NCBI GenBank assembly: GCA_964498125.1
Contig: CAZCGE010000030.1
Span: 60,064 to 124,063, forward strand
Reading direction: 5' to 3'
DNA from: CAMDBL01 sp964498125
GTDB lineage: Bacteria; Pseudomonadota; Alphaproteobacteria; Rhizobiales; Hyphomicrobiaceae
DNA length: 64,000 nucleotides
The notes under the pieces were generated by a model. It saw nothing but the letters and a program-made list of their open reading frames with translations. It was not told the origin of the DNA and made no database searches. The position numbers and the translations under genes are program-made. Positions 9,783 to 16,895 of this stretch are shown in pieces; within the stretch, counting starts at the first letter, position 1, and each line of letters opens with the position of its first letter.

Positions 9783-10787
9783 GTGCCGCCATCCCGTCCC
9801 CGCATCCGGCTGCTGCAGGTGCCGGCCACGCTGCCCAGCCGTGCACCGGCGCGCTCGGAAATGCTGCGCTACGCCATCGAGCGCAGTGGCCTCAAGCGCA
9901 TGACCGGGCACGAGGTGCTGGCGCAGATCCCAGAAATTGCGGAGATCGCCGAGGTCGAGGTCGATGCCGGCAACGAGCATGCGGTGGCGACACCGGCCGA
10001 TTTGGTGCGCACCGGCCAGCACCTGCAGAGCGTCCTGGCCAAGCCTGAGATCGACGGTGCGGTGATCATCCACGGCACCAATGCGCTGGAGGAGACCGCC
10101 TTCTTCCTGCAGCTGACTTTGAAAAGCGCCAAGCCCGTGGTCATCACCGGCGCCCAGCGGCCGTTCACGGCCATAAGCACGGACGGGCCAGTCAATCTCA
10201 CCGACGCCTTCCGCGTGGTCACCTCGCTGGACGCACACGGCAAGGGCGTGCTGGTCGTCGCCAATAATGAAATCCACTCGGCCCGCGATGTCACCAAGAC
10301 CAGCACCTACCGGCTGCACACGTTCAAGAGCCGCGATGCCGGGCCCATGGGATACGCCGATGCCGATCGGGTCGTATTTTACCGGGCACAGGTGCGCCGG
10401 CACACACTTGACAACGCCTTTGCGCTGACCGCGGAGACGAAACTGCCGCGTGTCGATGTGCTCTATGTCCATGCCGGCGCCAACGGCGACCTGGCCGAAG
10501 CCGCTGTCGATCTCGGCGCCAAGGGGCTGGTCATCGCCGGCTCGGGAGCTGGAGCAACCGGCGATATGCGCCAGACACTTGCCCGCTTGTGCCGCGACAA
10601 AGGCATCGTCGTTGCACGGTCGAGCCGGGTTGGCGAGGGCCGGGTGGTGCTCGACGACAACTGGCAGGAGCCGGGCATGGTCGCCACCGACAACCTCAAT
10701 CCGCACAAGGCGGCGCTGCTGCTGGCGCTGGCCCTGAGCCAAACCAGCGATCCAGCGGCCATTCAGGGCTACTTCGATAGCCATTAG
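9783..10787 (+). CDS. Asparaginase/glutaminase-family protein with altered active-site motifs
   Basis: This 334-residue protein follows the L-asparaginase I/II fold: IIHGTNALEETAFFLQ, TGAQRP, NNEIHSARDVTKTSTYRLHT and GSGAGA. The GTG at 9783 has AAGGAG 7 nt upstream. In typical asparaginases the first catalytic threonine sits in TGGT[IV]A. Here the position reads VPATLPS, keeping a threonine (residue 16) but losing both glycines. The second motif, normally GTDT, reads GTNA, so the catalytic-triad aspartate is asparagine. The triad lysine (DVTK) is kept. The protein may have changed activity or specificity; the call is to family only. Confidence 0.8.
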   Translation: MPPSRPRIRLLQVPATLPSRAPARSEMLRYAIERSGLKRMTGHEVLAQIPEIAEIAEVEVDAGNEHAVATPADLVRTGQHLQSVLAKPEIDGAVIIHGTNALEETAFFLQLTLKSAKPVVITGAQRPFTAISTDGPVNLTDAFRVVTSLDAHGKGVLVVANNEIHSARDVTKTSTYRLHTFKSRDAGPMGYADADRVVFYRAQVRRHTLDNAFALTAETKLPRVDVLYVHAGANGDLAEAAVDLGAKGLVIAGSGAGATGDMRQTLARLCRDKGIVVARSSRVGEGRVVLDDNWQEPGMVATDNLNPHKAALLLALALSQTSDPAAIQGYFDSH

Positions 10788-10808
10788 CCGCTGCGATCCC
10801 GGCAGCGT

Positions 10809-11573
10809 CTACGCGCGCCAGGCCAGGATCGCGACGATGACCAGAGTCACGGCGTTGGTGGCTATATGGCAGAGCAACGGTAGCCGCAAACTGCCGCTGC
10901 GCCACAGCAGCCAACAGAAATACAGGCCAACCAGGAAGACTTCGACCATGCCGGCGGCCGAGTAACCGGCATGGAGCGACGTCCATCCCAGTGTGGACAC
11001 TACGGCGGAGCCCCAGAACCGCAGCCGCGAACGACTGAGCGCTGGCAACAAGAAGCCGCGAAACAACAGCTCTTCGGCAACCGGAGCGCCAACGGCCACG
11101 GCCAGGATGGCGAGCAGCCACACCGGCGAGCGCAACAGCATGATGAAGGGCTGCAGATCGGTCACCAAGTCGGTGAAGCCCGTGGCATAGGCCGACGCGC
11201 TATACAGGCTTAGGAGGACCAGAGTTCCGGTCAGTGCTTCCCAATAGGCGCGCGGGCCTTTCGCGGATCCGCCGAGCGCGAGACTGCCGGCAAGGGCGCC
11301 ACCACCCCATCTGGCGGCGGTCAGGGTCAACAGGATCATCGTGGCCTGCATGGCGAGCAGGAACAGCACGGTGGCGGCGGGCGCCGGCAGTCCCACCAAT
11401 GGCGATGCGGCCGGCTGCAGGGAACGAACCGCGGCAACGAGAATTTTGCCGGACAGAAGCGAAATTGCCACAATCAAGATCGAAATGCTGAGCGCCGGCA
11501 GTGGAGACCAGCCGGTTCCAGTCGAGAACCGCGGTGCGCCTTGACGCAGTGCGACGAGATGCAGAAAGCGCAT
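10809..11573 (-). CDS. CPBP-family intramembrane metalloprotease (CAAX protease/Abi type)
   Basis: This 254-residue protein has about seven to eight membrane segments and the three CPBP motifs. EELLFRG holds the paired glutamates, SLHAGYS holds the first histidine, and CHIATN holds the second histidine and asparagine. This is the expected intramembrane glutamate protease centre. Bacterial members are linked to prenyl-protein processing-like cleavage, bacteriocin self-immunity or stress, but no partner gene is adjacent. It is divergent from the tmRNA gene. Confidence 0.82.
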   Translation of the reverse strand: MRFLHLVALRQGAPRFSTGTGWSPLPALSISILIVAISLLSGKILVAAVRSLQPAASPLVGLPAPAATVLFLLAMQATMILLTLTAARWGGGALAGSLALGGSAKGPRAYWEALTGTLVLLSLYSASAYATGFTDLVTDLQPFIMLLRSPVWLLAILAVAVGAPVAEELLFRGFLLPALSRSRLRFWGSAVVSTLGWTSLHAGYSAAGMVEVFLVGLYFCWLLWRSGSLRLPLLCHIATNAVTLVIVAILAWRA

Positions 11574-11722
11574 GTTTAGCTCGCACAGCAGGGCCTACGG
11601 GACGTTGATTACGCCCGGGCTGGAGCGCCAAAATGGCGCCTCCGGCCTGCCGGCTAGGCACCGGATTCGGCTGCCATCAGGGCTTCATTTCACGTGGAGC
11701 TTTTTTTTAACACGGTCCCGGC

Positions 11723-11729
11723 TTATATT
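11723..11729 (+). promoter_or_regulatory. Probable -10 element of ssrA
   Basis: TTATATT lies a few bases before the predicted 5' end of the tmRNA precursor. The -35 region is poor in consensus but follows a run of T residues (11701-11708) that could act as an UP-like element. Confidence 0.4.
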
Positions 11730-11734
11730 AGTCC

Positions 11735-12115
11735 TGCTGGATTCGTCCAGCTATGGCGATAAATGGACGTCGTAATAAGCCGTTCGGACCCGGGGGCGGT
11801 ACCCGGCGCCTCCACCAAACCCAGGGGCTAGGGCCCAGGGGACAGCTGCCAGGGCAAGATTTTCGCGCCCCGGTATCTGCAACCTGCAACCTAGACCTTG
11901 CCATGGGGGCGAAATAGGATCGACGGGTGGTTAAAGGGCGCGCTTTTGCTCGGCATGGTTCCGCCGTTATCGGGCCAACCAGAATAGTTGCCAATGACAA
12001 CTATGCTGAGGCCGCTGTCGCTGCGTAACGCAGTGCCAAAAGCCTGAACTCGAAGTCCTTGCCCCTAGCCGGGTAAGGCGCGGTCTTGGAGGGCACCGGG
12101 CAACAGAAGCCCTCC
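11735..12115 (+). ncRNA. ssrA: Transfer-messenger RNA, circularly permuted two-piece form
   Basis: The gene order is that of alphaproteobacterial permuted tmRNA. The acceptor piece comes first: a T-stem CCGGG/CCCGG, then CGCCTCC and ACCA ending at 11817. After an intervening spacer the coding piece starts at 11905 with GGGGGCGAAATAGGATCGAC. The first seven bases of the coding piece pair with CGCCTCC of the acceptor piece (one G-U), rebuilding the acceptor stem. The tag frame at 11990-12028 reads ANDNYAEAAVAA followed by TAA. A GGAGGGC/GCCCTCC stem (12088-12115) closes the region. The T-loop (GGCGGTA) departs from the usual consensus. Outer boundaries are approximate. The RNA rescues stalled ribosomes and tags proteins for ClpXP. 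Confidence 0.93.
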
Positions 12116-12171
12116 ACCTCTTTTGGCGTCTGGGTCTGCAGCCTGCGCCACCGAGTTTGAATACGAGGCCA

Positions 12172-12852
12172 ATGACGACCGCGCGCACCATAGATTATGA
12201 AGCGTTGGCACAGGACGCCATGCGTGGCGTGGTACGCCAAGTGCTGACGCAGGTGGCCAAGACAGGCCTACCTGGCGACCATCATTTCTATGTTTCCTTC
12301 GATACCCAGCTTCCCGGAGTTTCGATCTCCAAGCGCCTGAAGGAGAAGTACTCCGAGGAGATGACGATCGTTCTCCAGCATCGCTTCTGGGACCTCTCCG
12401 TCACGGAGGAGCGCTTTGAAGTGAAACTGACGTTCGACGGCATTCCCGAGCGGCTGGTGGTGCCGTTTGACGCCATCAAGGTGTTTTTTGATCCCAGCGT
12501 CCGCTATGGCCTGCAGTTCGAGGATCCGGACTGGGTGCAAGACGGCCCGTTGACCGCCGGCAACAGCGGCGACCGGCCCTTCAGTGCCGCGTCGGGCAGC
12601 GGCGCCGAACAGTCGACCACGGCCGCCAGGAGCGCTGGGCAACGCAAACGGCCATTGCGCAAGCCGCGCCTGGATCGGATCGATACGGTCGAGACCTCGC
12701 AGCCCGTGCAAGGCAATGGCGCCGGCAGCGCCGTCGAAAAAGAGTCGGTGCGCGGAGCGCCGCCGCCGCGGCCGGCCGAATTGAAGCCCGTCCCGGCGCC
12801 GCCTCCCAGTGGCGCCCAGATCGTCAGCCTCAGCGATTTCCGCAAGAAGTAG
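12172..12852 (+). CDS. sspB: SspB-family ClpXP adaptor (ssrA-tag delivery factor)
   Basis: This 226-residue protein has an N-terminal SspB substrate-binding domain (LALTQ-type helix, then YVSFDTQLPGVSISKRLKEK, TIVLQHRFWDLSVTEERF and VPFDAIKVFFDPS). A long Ala/Pro/Gly-rich linker follows, ending in the ClpX-binding peptide IVSLSDFRKK. This is the architecture of alphaproteobacterial SspB, which tethers ssrA-tagged proteins to ClpX. The ATG at 12172 (leader GAGG) is preferred to a TTG at 12157. It starts about 55 nt after the tmRNA gene on the same strand, so tag and tag reader are physically linked. Confidence 0.92.
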   Translation: MTTARTIDYEALAQDAMRGVVRQVLTQVAKTGLPGDHHFYVSFDTQLPGVSISKRLKEKYSEEMTIVLQHRFWDLSVTEERFEVKLTFDGIPERLVVPFDAIKVFFDPSVRYGLQFEDPDWVQDGPLTAGNSGDRPFSAASGSGAEQSTTAARSAGQRKRPLRKPRLDRIDTVETSQPVQGNGAGSAVEKESVRGAPPPRPAELKPVPAPPPSGAQIVSLSDFRKK

Positions 12853-12909
12853 GCGTTGCGGCGGCGGCCACGAATGAGGTCGCTTCCACGAGCAACCGGA
12901 GTGCCGTTC

Positions 12910-13137
12910 ATGACCAAGCAGCAGATCGAGCTCGTGCTCGGACGGGTCGCGACCTGGCCCCGTTCCGCCCAGGAAGAACTACTGCGATCGGTCGGAGAGA
13001 TCGAGCAGCGCCAAGTCGGCACATATCGGCTTTCGGCAGCAGAACTTGCGGCGATTGAAGAAGGCCTGGCCCAGGCCGATCGGGGCGAATTTGTGACTGA
13101 CCAGGAGATGGAGGCCTTTTTCAGCGGCCAAAGTTAA
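12910..13137 (+). CDS. Antitoxin of a ParE/RelE-type toxin-antitoxin pair
   Basis: This 75-residue small acidic protein (TKQQIELVLGRVATWPRSAQ, then LSAAELAAIEEGLAQADRGE) ends in FVTDQEMEAFF, the typical toxin-wrapping tail of antitoxins paired with ParE-like toxins. The ATG at 12910 has GGAG 9 nt upstream. Its stop codon overlaps the toxin start by 1 nt (TAATG), the usual coupled arrangement. The N-terminus lacks an obvious ribbon-helix-helix and may instead sense the toxin only. It follows sspB after about 60 nt. Confidence 0.75.
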   Translation: MTKQQIELVLGRVATWPRSAQEELLRSVGEIEQRQVGTYRLSAAELAAIEEGLAQADRGEFVTDQEMEAFFSGQS

Positions 13138-13430
13138 TGCGAGTCCGTTACACACGACAAGCGCGGGACGACCTGAAGTCAATCGATGAGTATTTGAGAA
13201 CGCGCAGCGTAGCAGGCGCGCGCAACGTGCGCGCCCGCGTGAAGAAAACGGTCCAGGCCTTGTCGGCGGCACCAGGCCTCGGACGGCCAACCGAACGACC
13301 GCGTCTTCGGGTCATCGGCACACGACGTTATCCGTACCTCATCTTCTATCGAATGGGGGACGATGCCGTAGTGATTGTGCATATTCGCCACGCTGCCCGG
13401 GAGGATCCGGGCGATGATGTGCTCGCATAA
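13137..13430 (+). CDS. ParE/RelE-superfamily toxin
   Basis: This 97-residue basic protein has the ParE pattern: YTRQARDDLKSIDEYLRTRS at the start, then LSAAPGLGRPTERPRLRVIG, RRYPYLIFYRMGDDAVVIVH and IRHAAR. ParE toxins poison gyrase, whereas RelE-like relatives cut mRNA; sequence alone does not decide, but the IRHAAR end favours ParE. Translation is coupled to the antitoxin by a 1-nt overlap. Confidence 0.85.
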   Translation: MRVRYTRQARDDLKSIDEYLRTRSVAGARNVRARVKKTVQALSAAPGLGRPTERPRLRVIGTRRYPYLIFYRMGDDAVVIVHIRHAAREDPGDDVLA

Positions 13431-13608
13431 GACCTCCGGCTGGCCACGTCCATCGCTTCGCCGACATGAGTGCCGACTTTGGCGCCTGGGTCGTGTTCTG
13501 GGGACCCATCGGCGGCGAGCGGGGATGAGCCGCGCGATCAGCGCATTGGACAAGTGCTGTTCCTTCCGGCGAGAATGCCAGCCATCGTTGCCAAGGAGGA
13601 CTACACCC

Positions 13609-13935
13609 ATGCTCTACGAGCTTCGCGTTTACCAGGCTGTTCCCGGCAAGCTGCCGGCGGTCATCAAGCGTTTCGACACGATCACGATGGCGATCTTCAA
13701 GAAGCACGGCATCCGTCAGGCCGGCTTCTGGACCACACTCATTGGCGACTCCAATCAACAGCTGACATACATGCTGCAGTGGGAGTCGCTGGCGGAACGC
13801 GACCAGAAGTGGACCGCGTTCCAGAACGATCCGGAGTGGATCGAGAAGCGTGCCGGCACCGAGAAAGATGGTCCCTTGGTGGCCAAGGTCTCCAATGAGA
13901 TCCTGCAGCCGACGGCGTTCTCGAGCGTGAAATAG
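13609..13935 (+). CDS. NIPSNAP-family protein
   Basis: This 108-residue protein opens with the NIPSNAP pattern MLYELRVYQAVPGKLPAVIK and continues with GFWTTLIGDSNQQLTYMLQW and KWTAFQNDPEW. NIPSNAP domains are dimeric alpha-beta barrel folds; bacterial members are mostly of unknown role and often sit beside catabolic genes. The start is fixed by AAGGAGG 8 nt before the ATG at 13609. A longer open frame upstream is antisense/out-of-family and rejected. Confidence 0.82.
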   Translation: MLYELRVYQAVPGKLPAVIKRFDTITMAIFKKHGIRQAGFWTTLIGDSNQQLTYMLQWESLAERDQKWTAFQNDPEWIEKRAGTEKDGPLVAKVSNEILQPTAFSSVK

Positions 13936-13968
13936 GCACAGCCGAAATCGCGGTCGATCCGCATACGC

Positions 13969-14208
13969 TTACCCCGTTGGGCCAGTCTCAGCCGAATCCG
14001 GCTGCGGCCGGTCCTGCGGGCTGAATCGCAGCGTCAGCACGCCATCGTTCAGCTCGGCGCATTCGACCTCGCGTACGAACGGGTCGGTGGCCTCGATGTC
14101 GGCTGCGGCGATGCAACTCGCCGCCGTCGGAAATGGCTTGATGTGGACGCCGCTGTCGCCGCCTGGCAGAACCAGCGTGCTGATCATGACGATGATATTG
14201 AAAGTCAT
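13969..14208 (-). CDS. Small conserved-looking hypothetical protein, probably exported
   Basis: This 79-residue protein has a short hydrophobic N-terminus (MTFNIIVMISTLVLPGG) and a core containing two cysteines (AASCIAAADIEATDPFVREV, then ECAELNDG). GGAG lies 8 nt before the ATG at 14208. It is convergent with the NIPSNAP gene. Similar small proteins occur in rhizobia without known function. Confidence 0.6.
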   Translation of the reverse strand: MTFNIIVMISTLVLPGGDSGVHIKPFPTAASCIAAADIEATDPFVREVECAELNDGVLTLRFSPQDRPQPDSAETGPTG

Positions 14209-14464
14209 TGGCGTTGCTCCGTCTCGATTGGCAAGCGCCGGACTGAGCCACCTGGCTGGCCGGGCGATGGACGCAACGCAACACGACGAATCGGTACGAG
14301 GGTGAGCATCGTCACTAAAAATGGCAGAAAATTGAGGGACTTAAGCTCGGCATCTGCATATCGCGCTGGGCATTGCCGCTGAGCACGCCTGGTCGACTGG
14401 AGCCGACGGCCCGCGCGTGCTACCTCCTCGCATCAGAACGCCACTGCATCACGAGGATCGACCG

Positions 14465-15868
14465 ATGACCGCCGCCGCACCAGGCAGAACCCGCACCGAG
14501 ACTGACACCTTTGGACCCATCGAGGTCGCGACCGACCGCTATTGGGGCGCGCAGGCGCAGCGTAGCTTGAGCAATTTCAAGATCGGCACCGAGCGCCAGC
14601 CGAAGTCTGTGATCCGTGCACTGGGCATCGTCAAGCGCGCGGCGGCCGAGGCCAACATGGCGCTGGGACGCCTGCAACCAGAAGTGGGCGAGCCGATTTT
14701 AAAGGCGGCGCAGGAGGTGATCGAGGGGAGGCTCGACGACCACTTCCCCCTCGTCGTCTGGCAGACGGGCTCCGGCACCCAGTCGAACATGAATGCCAAC
14801 GAGGTGATCTCCAACCGCGCCATCGAAATGCTGGGCGGGGTGATGGGCTCCAAGAAGCCGATCCATCCCAACGATCACGTCAACATGAGCCAGTCGTCGA
14901 ACGACACCTATCCGACGGCGATGCACATTGCCTGCGCCGAGGAGATCGTCCGTTCACTGTTGCCTGCGCTCCGCCACCTCCATGCCGCGCTCATGAAGAA
15001 GCAGCATGCCTTCCAGCACATCATCAAGATCGGCCGCACGCACACGCAGGATGCGACGCCGCTGACGCTCGGCCAGGAATTCTCCGGCTACGCCGCCCAG
15101 GTCGGTAACGCCATCCTGCGCATCGAGCAGACGCTTTCCGGCCTTTATGAATTGGCGCAAGGTGGCACCGCGGTCGGCACCGGCCTCAACGCGCCGATCG
15201 GTTTCGCCGAGAAGGTCGCCGAGCGCATCGCCGCCATTACCTCACTCCCGTTCGTCACCGCGCCCAACAAGTTCGAGGCACTGGCCGCCCACGACGCCAT
15301 GGTGTTCAGCCACGGCGCTATCAATTCCGCTGCCGCCGCCCTGTTCAAGATCGCCAACGACATCCGCTTCTTAGGGAGCGGCCCGCGCTCCGGCCTCGGC
15401 GAGCTGAACCTGCCGGAGAACGAGCCCGGCTCCTCGATCATGCCGGGCAAGGTCAATCCGACGCAGTGCGAGGCGCTGACCATGGTCTGCGCGCACATCT
15501 TCGGCAACAACGCCGTCATCACCTTTGCAGGCAGCCAGGGCCACTTCGAGCTCAATGTCTTCAATCCCGTCATGGCCTACAATTTCCTGCAGTCGGTGCG
15601 GCTGATGGCCGACGCGGCGGTCTCCTTCACCGATAACTGCGTCGCCGGCATCGCGGCGCGCGAGGACAACATCAAGGCCGGGCTCGACCGCTCGCTGATG
15701 CTGGTGACGGCCTTGGCGCCGAAATACGGCTACGACCGCGCCGCGAAAATCGCCAAGACCGCGCACAAGAACGGCACGACCTTGCGCGAGGAGGCGCTGG
15801 CCGACGGCATCCCGGCCGCCGACTTCGACGCCATCGTCAGGCCAGAGAAGATGCTTGGGCCGGAGTGA
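14465..15868 (+). CDS. fumC: Class II fumarate hydratase
   Basis: This 467-residue TCA-cycle enzyme interconverts fumarate and malate. The superfamily signature GSSIMPGKVN is present. So are TGSGTQSNMNANEV and SQSSNDTYPTAM (substrate loops), GRTHTQDATP with the catalytic histidine region, and the C-terminal EALADGIPAADFDAIVRPEK. Length is normal. The ATG at 14465 follows GAGGATC; an ORF extension to 14417 has no support. A diverged second copy of its last 40 or so codons lies 730 bp downstream, beyond a TA pair. Confidence 0.95.
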   Translation: MTAAAPGRTRTETDTFGPIEVATDRYWGAQAQRSLSNFKIGTERQPKSVIRALGIVKRAAAEANMALGRLQPEVGEPILKAAQEVIEGRLDDHFPLVVWQTGSGTQSNMNANEVISNRAIEMLGGVMGSKKPIHPNDHVNMSQSSNDTYPTAMHIACAEEIVRSLLPALRHLHAALMKKQHAFQHIIKIGRTHTQDATPLTLGQEFSGYAAQVGNAILRIEQTLSGLYELAQGGTAVGTGLNAPIGFAEKVAERIAAITSLPFVTAPNKFEALAAHDAMVFSHGAINSAAAALFKIANDIRFLGSGPRSGLGELNLPENEPGSSIMPGKVNPTQCEALTMVCAHIFGNNAVITFAGSQGHFELNVFNPVMAYNFLQSVRLMADAAVSFTDNCVAGIAAREDNIKAGLDRSLMLVTALAPKYGYDRAAKIAKTAHKNGTTLREEALADGIPAADFDAIVRPEKMLGPE

Positions 15869-15905
15869 TGAGACGGCGGCGGCCTGAAGCCGTATTATAC
15901 CACGC

Positions 15906-15934
15906 TTGCAATGATCATATCATCCGTGTTATAC
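15906..15934 (+). promoter_or_regulatory. Promoter and operator of the HigBA-type TA pair
   Basis: A near-consensus promoter reads TTGCAA (15906-15911), a 17-bp spacer, then TTATAC (15929-15934). The spacer holds the palindrome ATGATCATATCAT (15911-15923), well placed for autorepression by the HTH antitoxin. GGGAG precedes the toxin ATG at 15951. Confidence 0.65.
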
Positions 15935-15950
15935 AGCTCCGGGAGCCCTG

Positions 15951-16271
15951 ATGCCTTGGACCGTTGCTTATCATGAGAACGCCCAGGCCGAAGCCGACGC
16001 ACAGCCCCTCGACATCCGCGCGCGGCTCTTGCGCATCATCGAGGTGGTCGAGCGGCACGGACTCGAGAAGCTCCCGCCCAAACTGGCCCGCCACCTCGGA
16101 GGCGAGCTGTGGGAGCTGCGCTTGAAGGGCAAGGACGGCATCGCGCGAGCACTTTACGTGACGCGCAATGGGCAACGGGTGGTGATCGTGCGCGTCTTCA
16201 CCAAGAAGACGCAGAAGACACCCCCACGCGAGATCAGACTGGCGCTGCGGCGCGCCGAGGAGGTGACATGA
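15951..16271 (+). CDS. HigB/Gp49-type RelE-superfamily toxin
   Basis: This 106-residue protein has the phage Gp49/HigB pattern: long N-terminal helices (DIRARLLRIIEVVERHGLEK), then ARHLGGELWELRLKGKDGIA, RALYVTRNGQRVVIVRVFTK and KTQKTPPREI. Such toxins cleave mRNA on the ribosome. It comes first in the pair, the usual HigBA order, and its last four bases overlap the antitoxin start (ATGA). Confidence 0.88.
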   Translation: MPWTVAYHENAQAEADAQPLDIRARLLRIIEVVERHGLEKLPPKLARHLGGELWELRLKGKDGIARALYVTRNGQRVVIVRVFTKKTQKTPPREIRLALRRAEEVT

Positions 16272-16600
16272 CCGACGCCAGGAAACCCTCCCGCAAGGCC
16301 AGGCTCGTCCCGGCCGAGGAGGTGCATGCGAGGTGGCGTAAGGACCCTCGATTCAAGGCGGCCTACGACGCCCTCGAGGAGGAGTTCGCCCTTCTCTCGG
16401 AGCTGTTCGAGGCCCGGACGAAGGCGGGCTTGAGCCAAAGCGATATCGCCAAACGCATGCGAACGACGCAGCCCGCCGTCGCCCGCCTCGAAGGCATGGC
16501 ACACCGCGCCTCGCTCAAGACGCTCAAGAGCTACGCCGCGGCAACTGGCCACCGCCTCAGGATTTCGCTCGAGCCGATCGCGCCCAAGGATCGGCTTTGA
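16268..16600 (+). CDS. HigA-type antitoxin with Xre helix-turn-helix
   Basis: This 110-residue protein has a C-terminal Xre HTH (LFEARTKAGLSQSDIAKRMR, TTQPAVARLEG, ASLKTLKSYAAATGHRLRIS). It should neutralise the upstream toxin and repress the promoter at 15906-15934. Translation is coupled through ATGA. Its TGA stop (16598-16600) lies exactly where the fumC-like remnant begins, so the cassette edge and the gene end coincide. Confidence 0.88.
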   Translation: MTDARKPSRKARLVPAEEVHARWRKDPRFKAAYDALEEEFALLSELFEARTKAGLSQSDIAKRMRTTQPAVARLEGMAHRASLKTLKSYAAATGHRLRISLEPIAPKDRL

Positions 16601-16724
16601 TGCGGCCGCCAAGATCTCGCGCAAGAACAGCACGACCTTGCGCGAGGAAGCGCTGGCCGACGGCATTCCGGCCGCGGACTTCGATGCGATCGTCAGGCCA
16701 GAGAAGATGCTTGCGCCGGGATGA
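16596..16724 (+). pseudogene. Diverged duplicate of the fumC 3' end
   Basis: Read in frame from 16596 this gives FDAAAKISRKNSTTL, REEALADGIPAADF and DAIVRPEKMLAPG before a TGA. It parallels the fumC C-terminus (YDRAAKIAKTAHKNGTTL onward) with a three-codon deletion near the start. Over the last 105 or so bases I count about ten differences, mostly at third codon positions. It lacks a start and the first 90% of the gene. Confidence 0.88.
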
Positions 16725-16742
16725 GGGTGATCTCCCTCGAAC

Positions 16743-16844
16743 CGTAGGTCGGGTCGAGCCCTTCGCGAGACCCGACACTTTGCTTTGGCACCGGAAACGT
16801 CGGGTCTCCCCCGGATCAAGTGTCCGGTTTCGACCCGACCTACG
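16743..16844. repeat. 102-bp element with perfect 15-bp terminal inverted repeats
   Basis: CGTAGGTCGGGTCGA (16743-16757) and its exact reverse complement (16830-16844) bound the element. The interior holds further GACCCGAC/GTCGGGTC repeats. It looks like a small non-coding, MITE- or REP-like unit, 18 bp after the fumC remnant. Confidence 0.75.
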
Positions 16845-16895
16845 CTACTATTCCCCCATGGCCGTCTTCATCCACCTCTGCCGCGTATTCGCCTT

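Noticed and set aside
13017..13041. Possible CRISPR-like array anywhere in the window
   Set aside because: No regularly spaced direct repeats with unique spacers were seen. The palindromes are dispersed and the direct repeats are pairs only.
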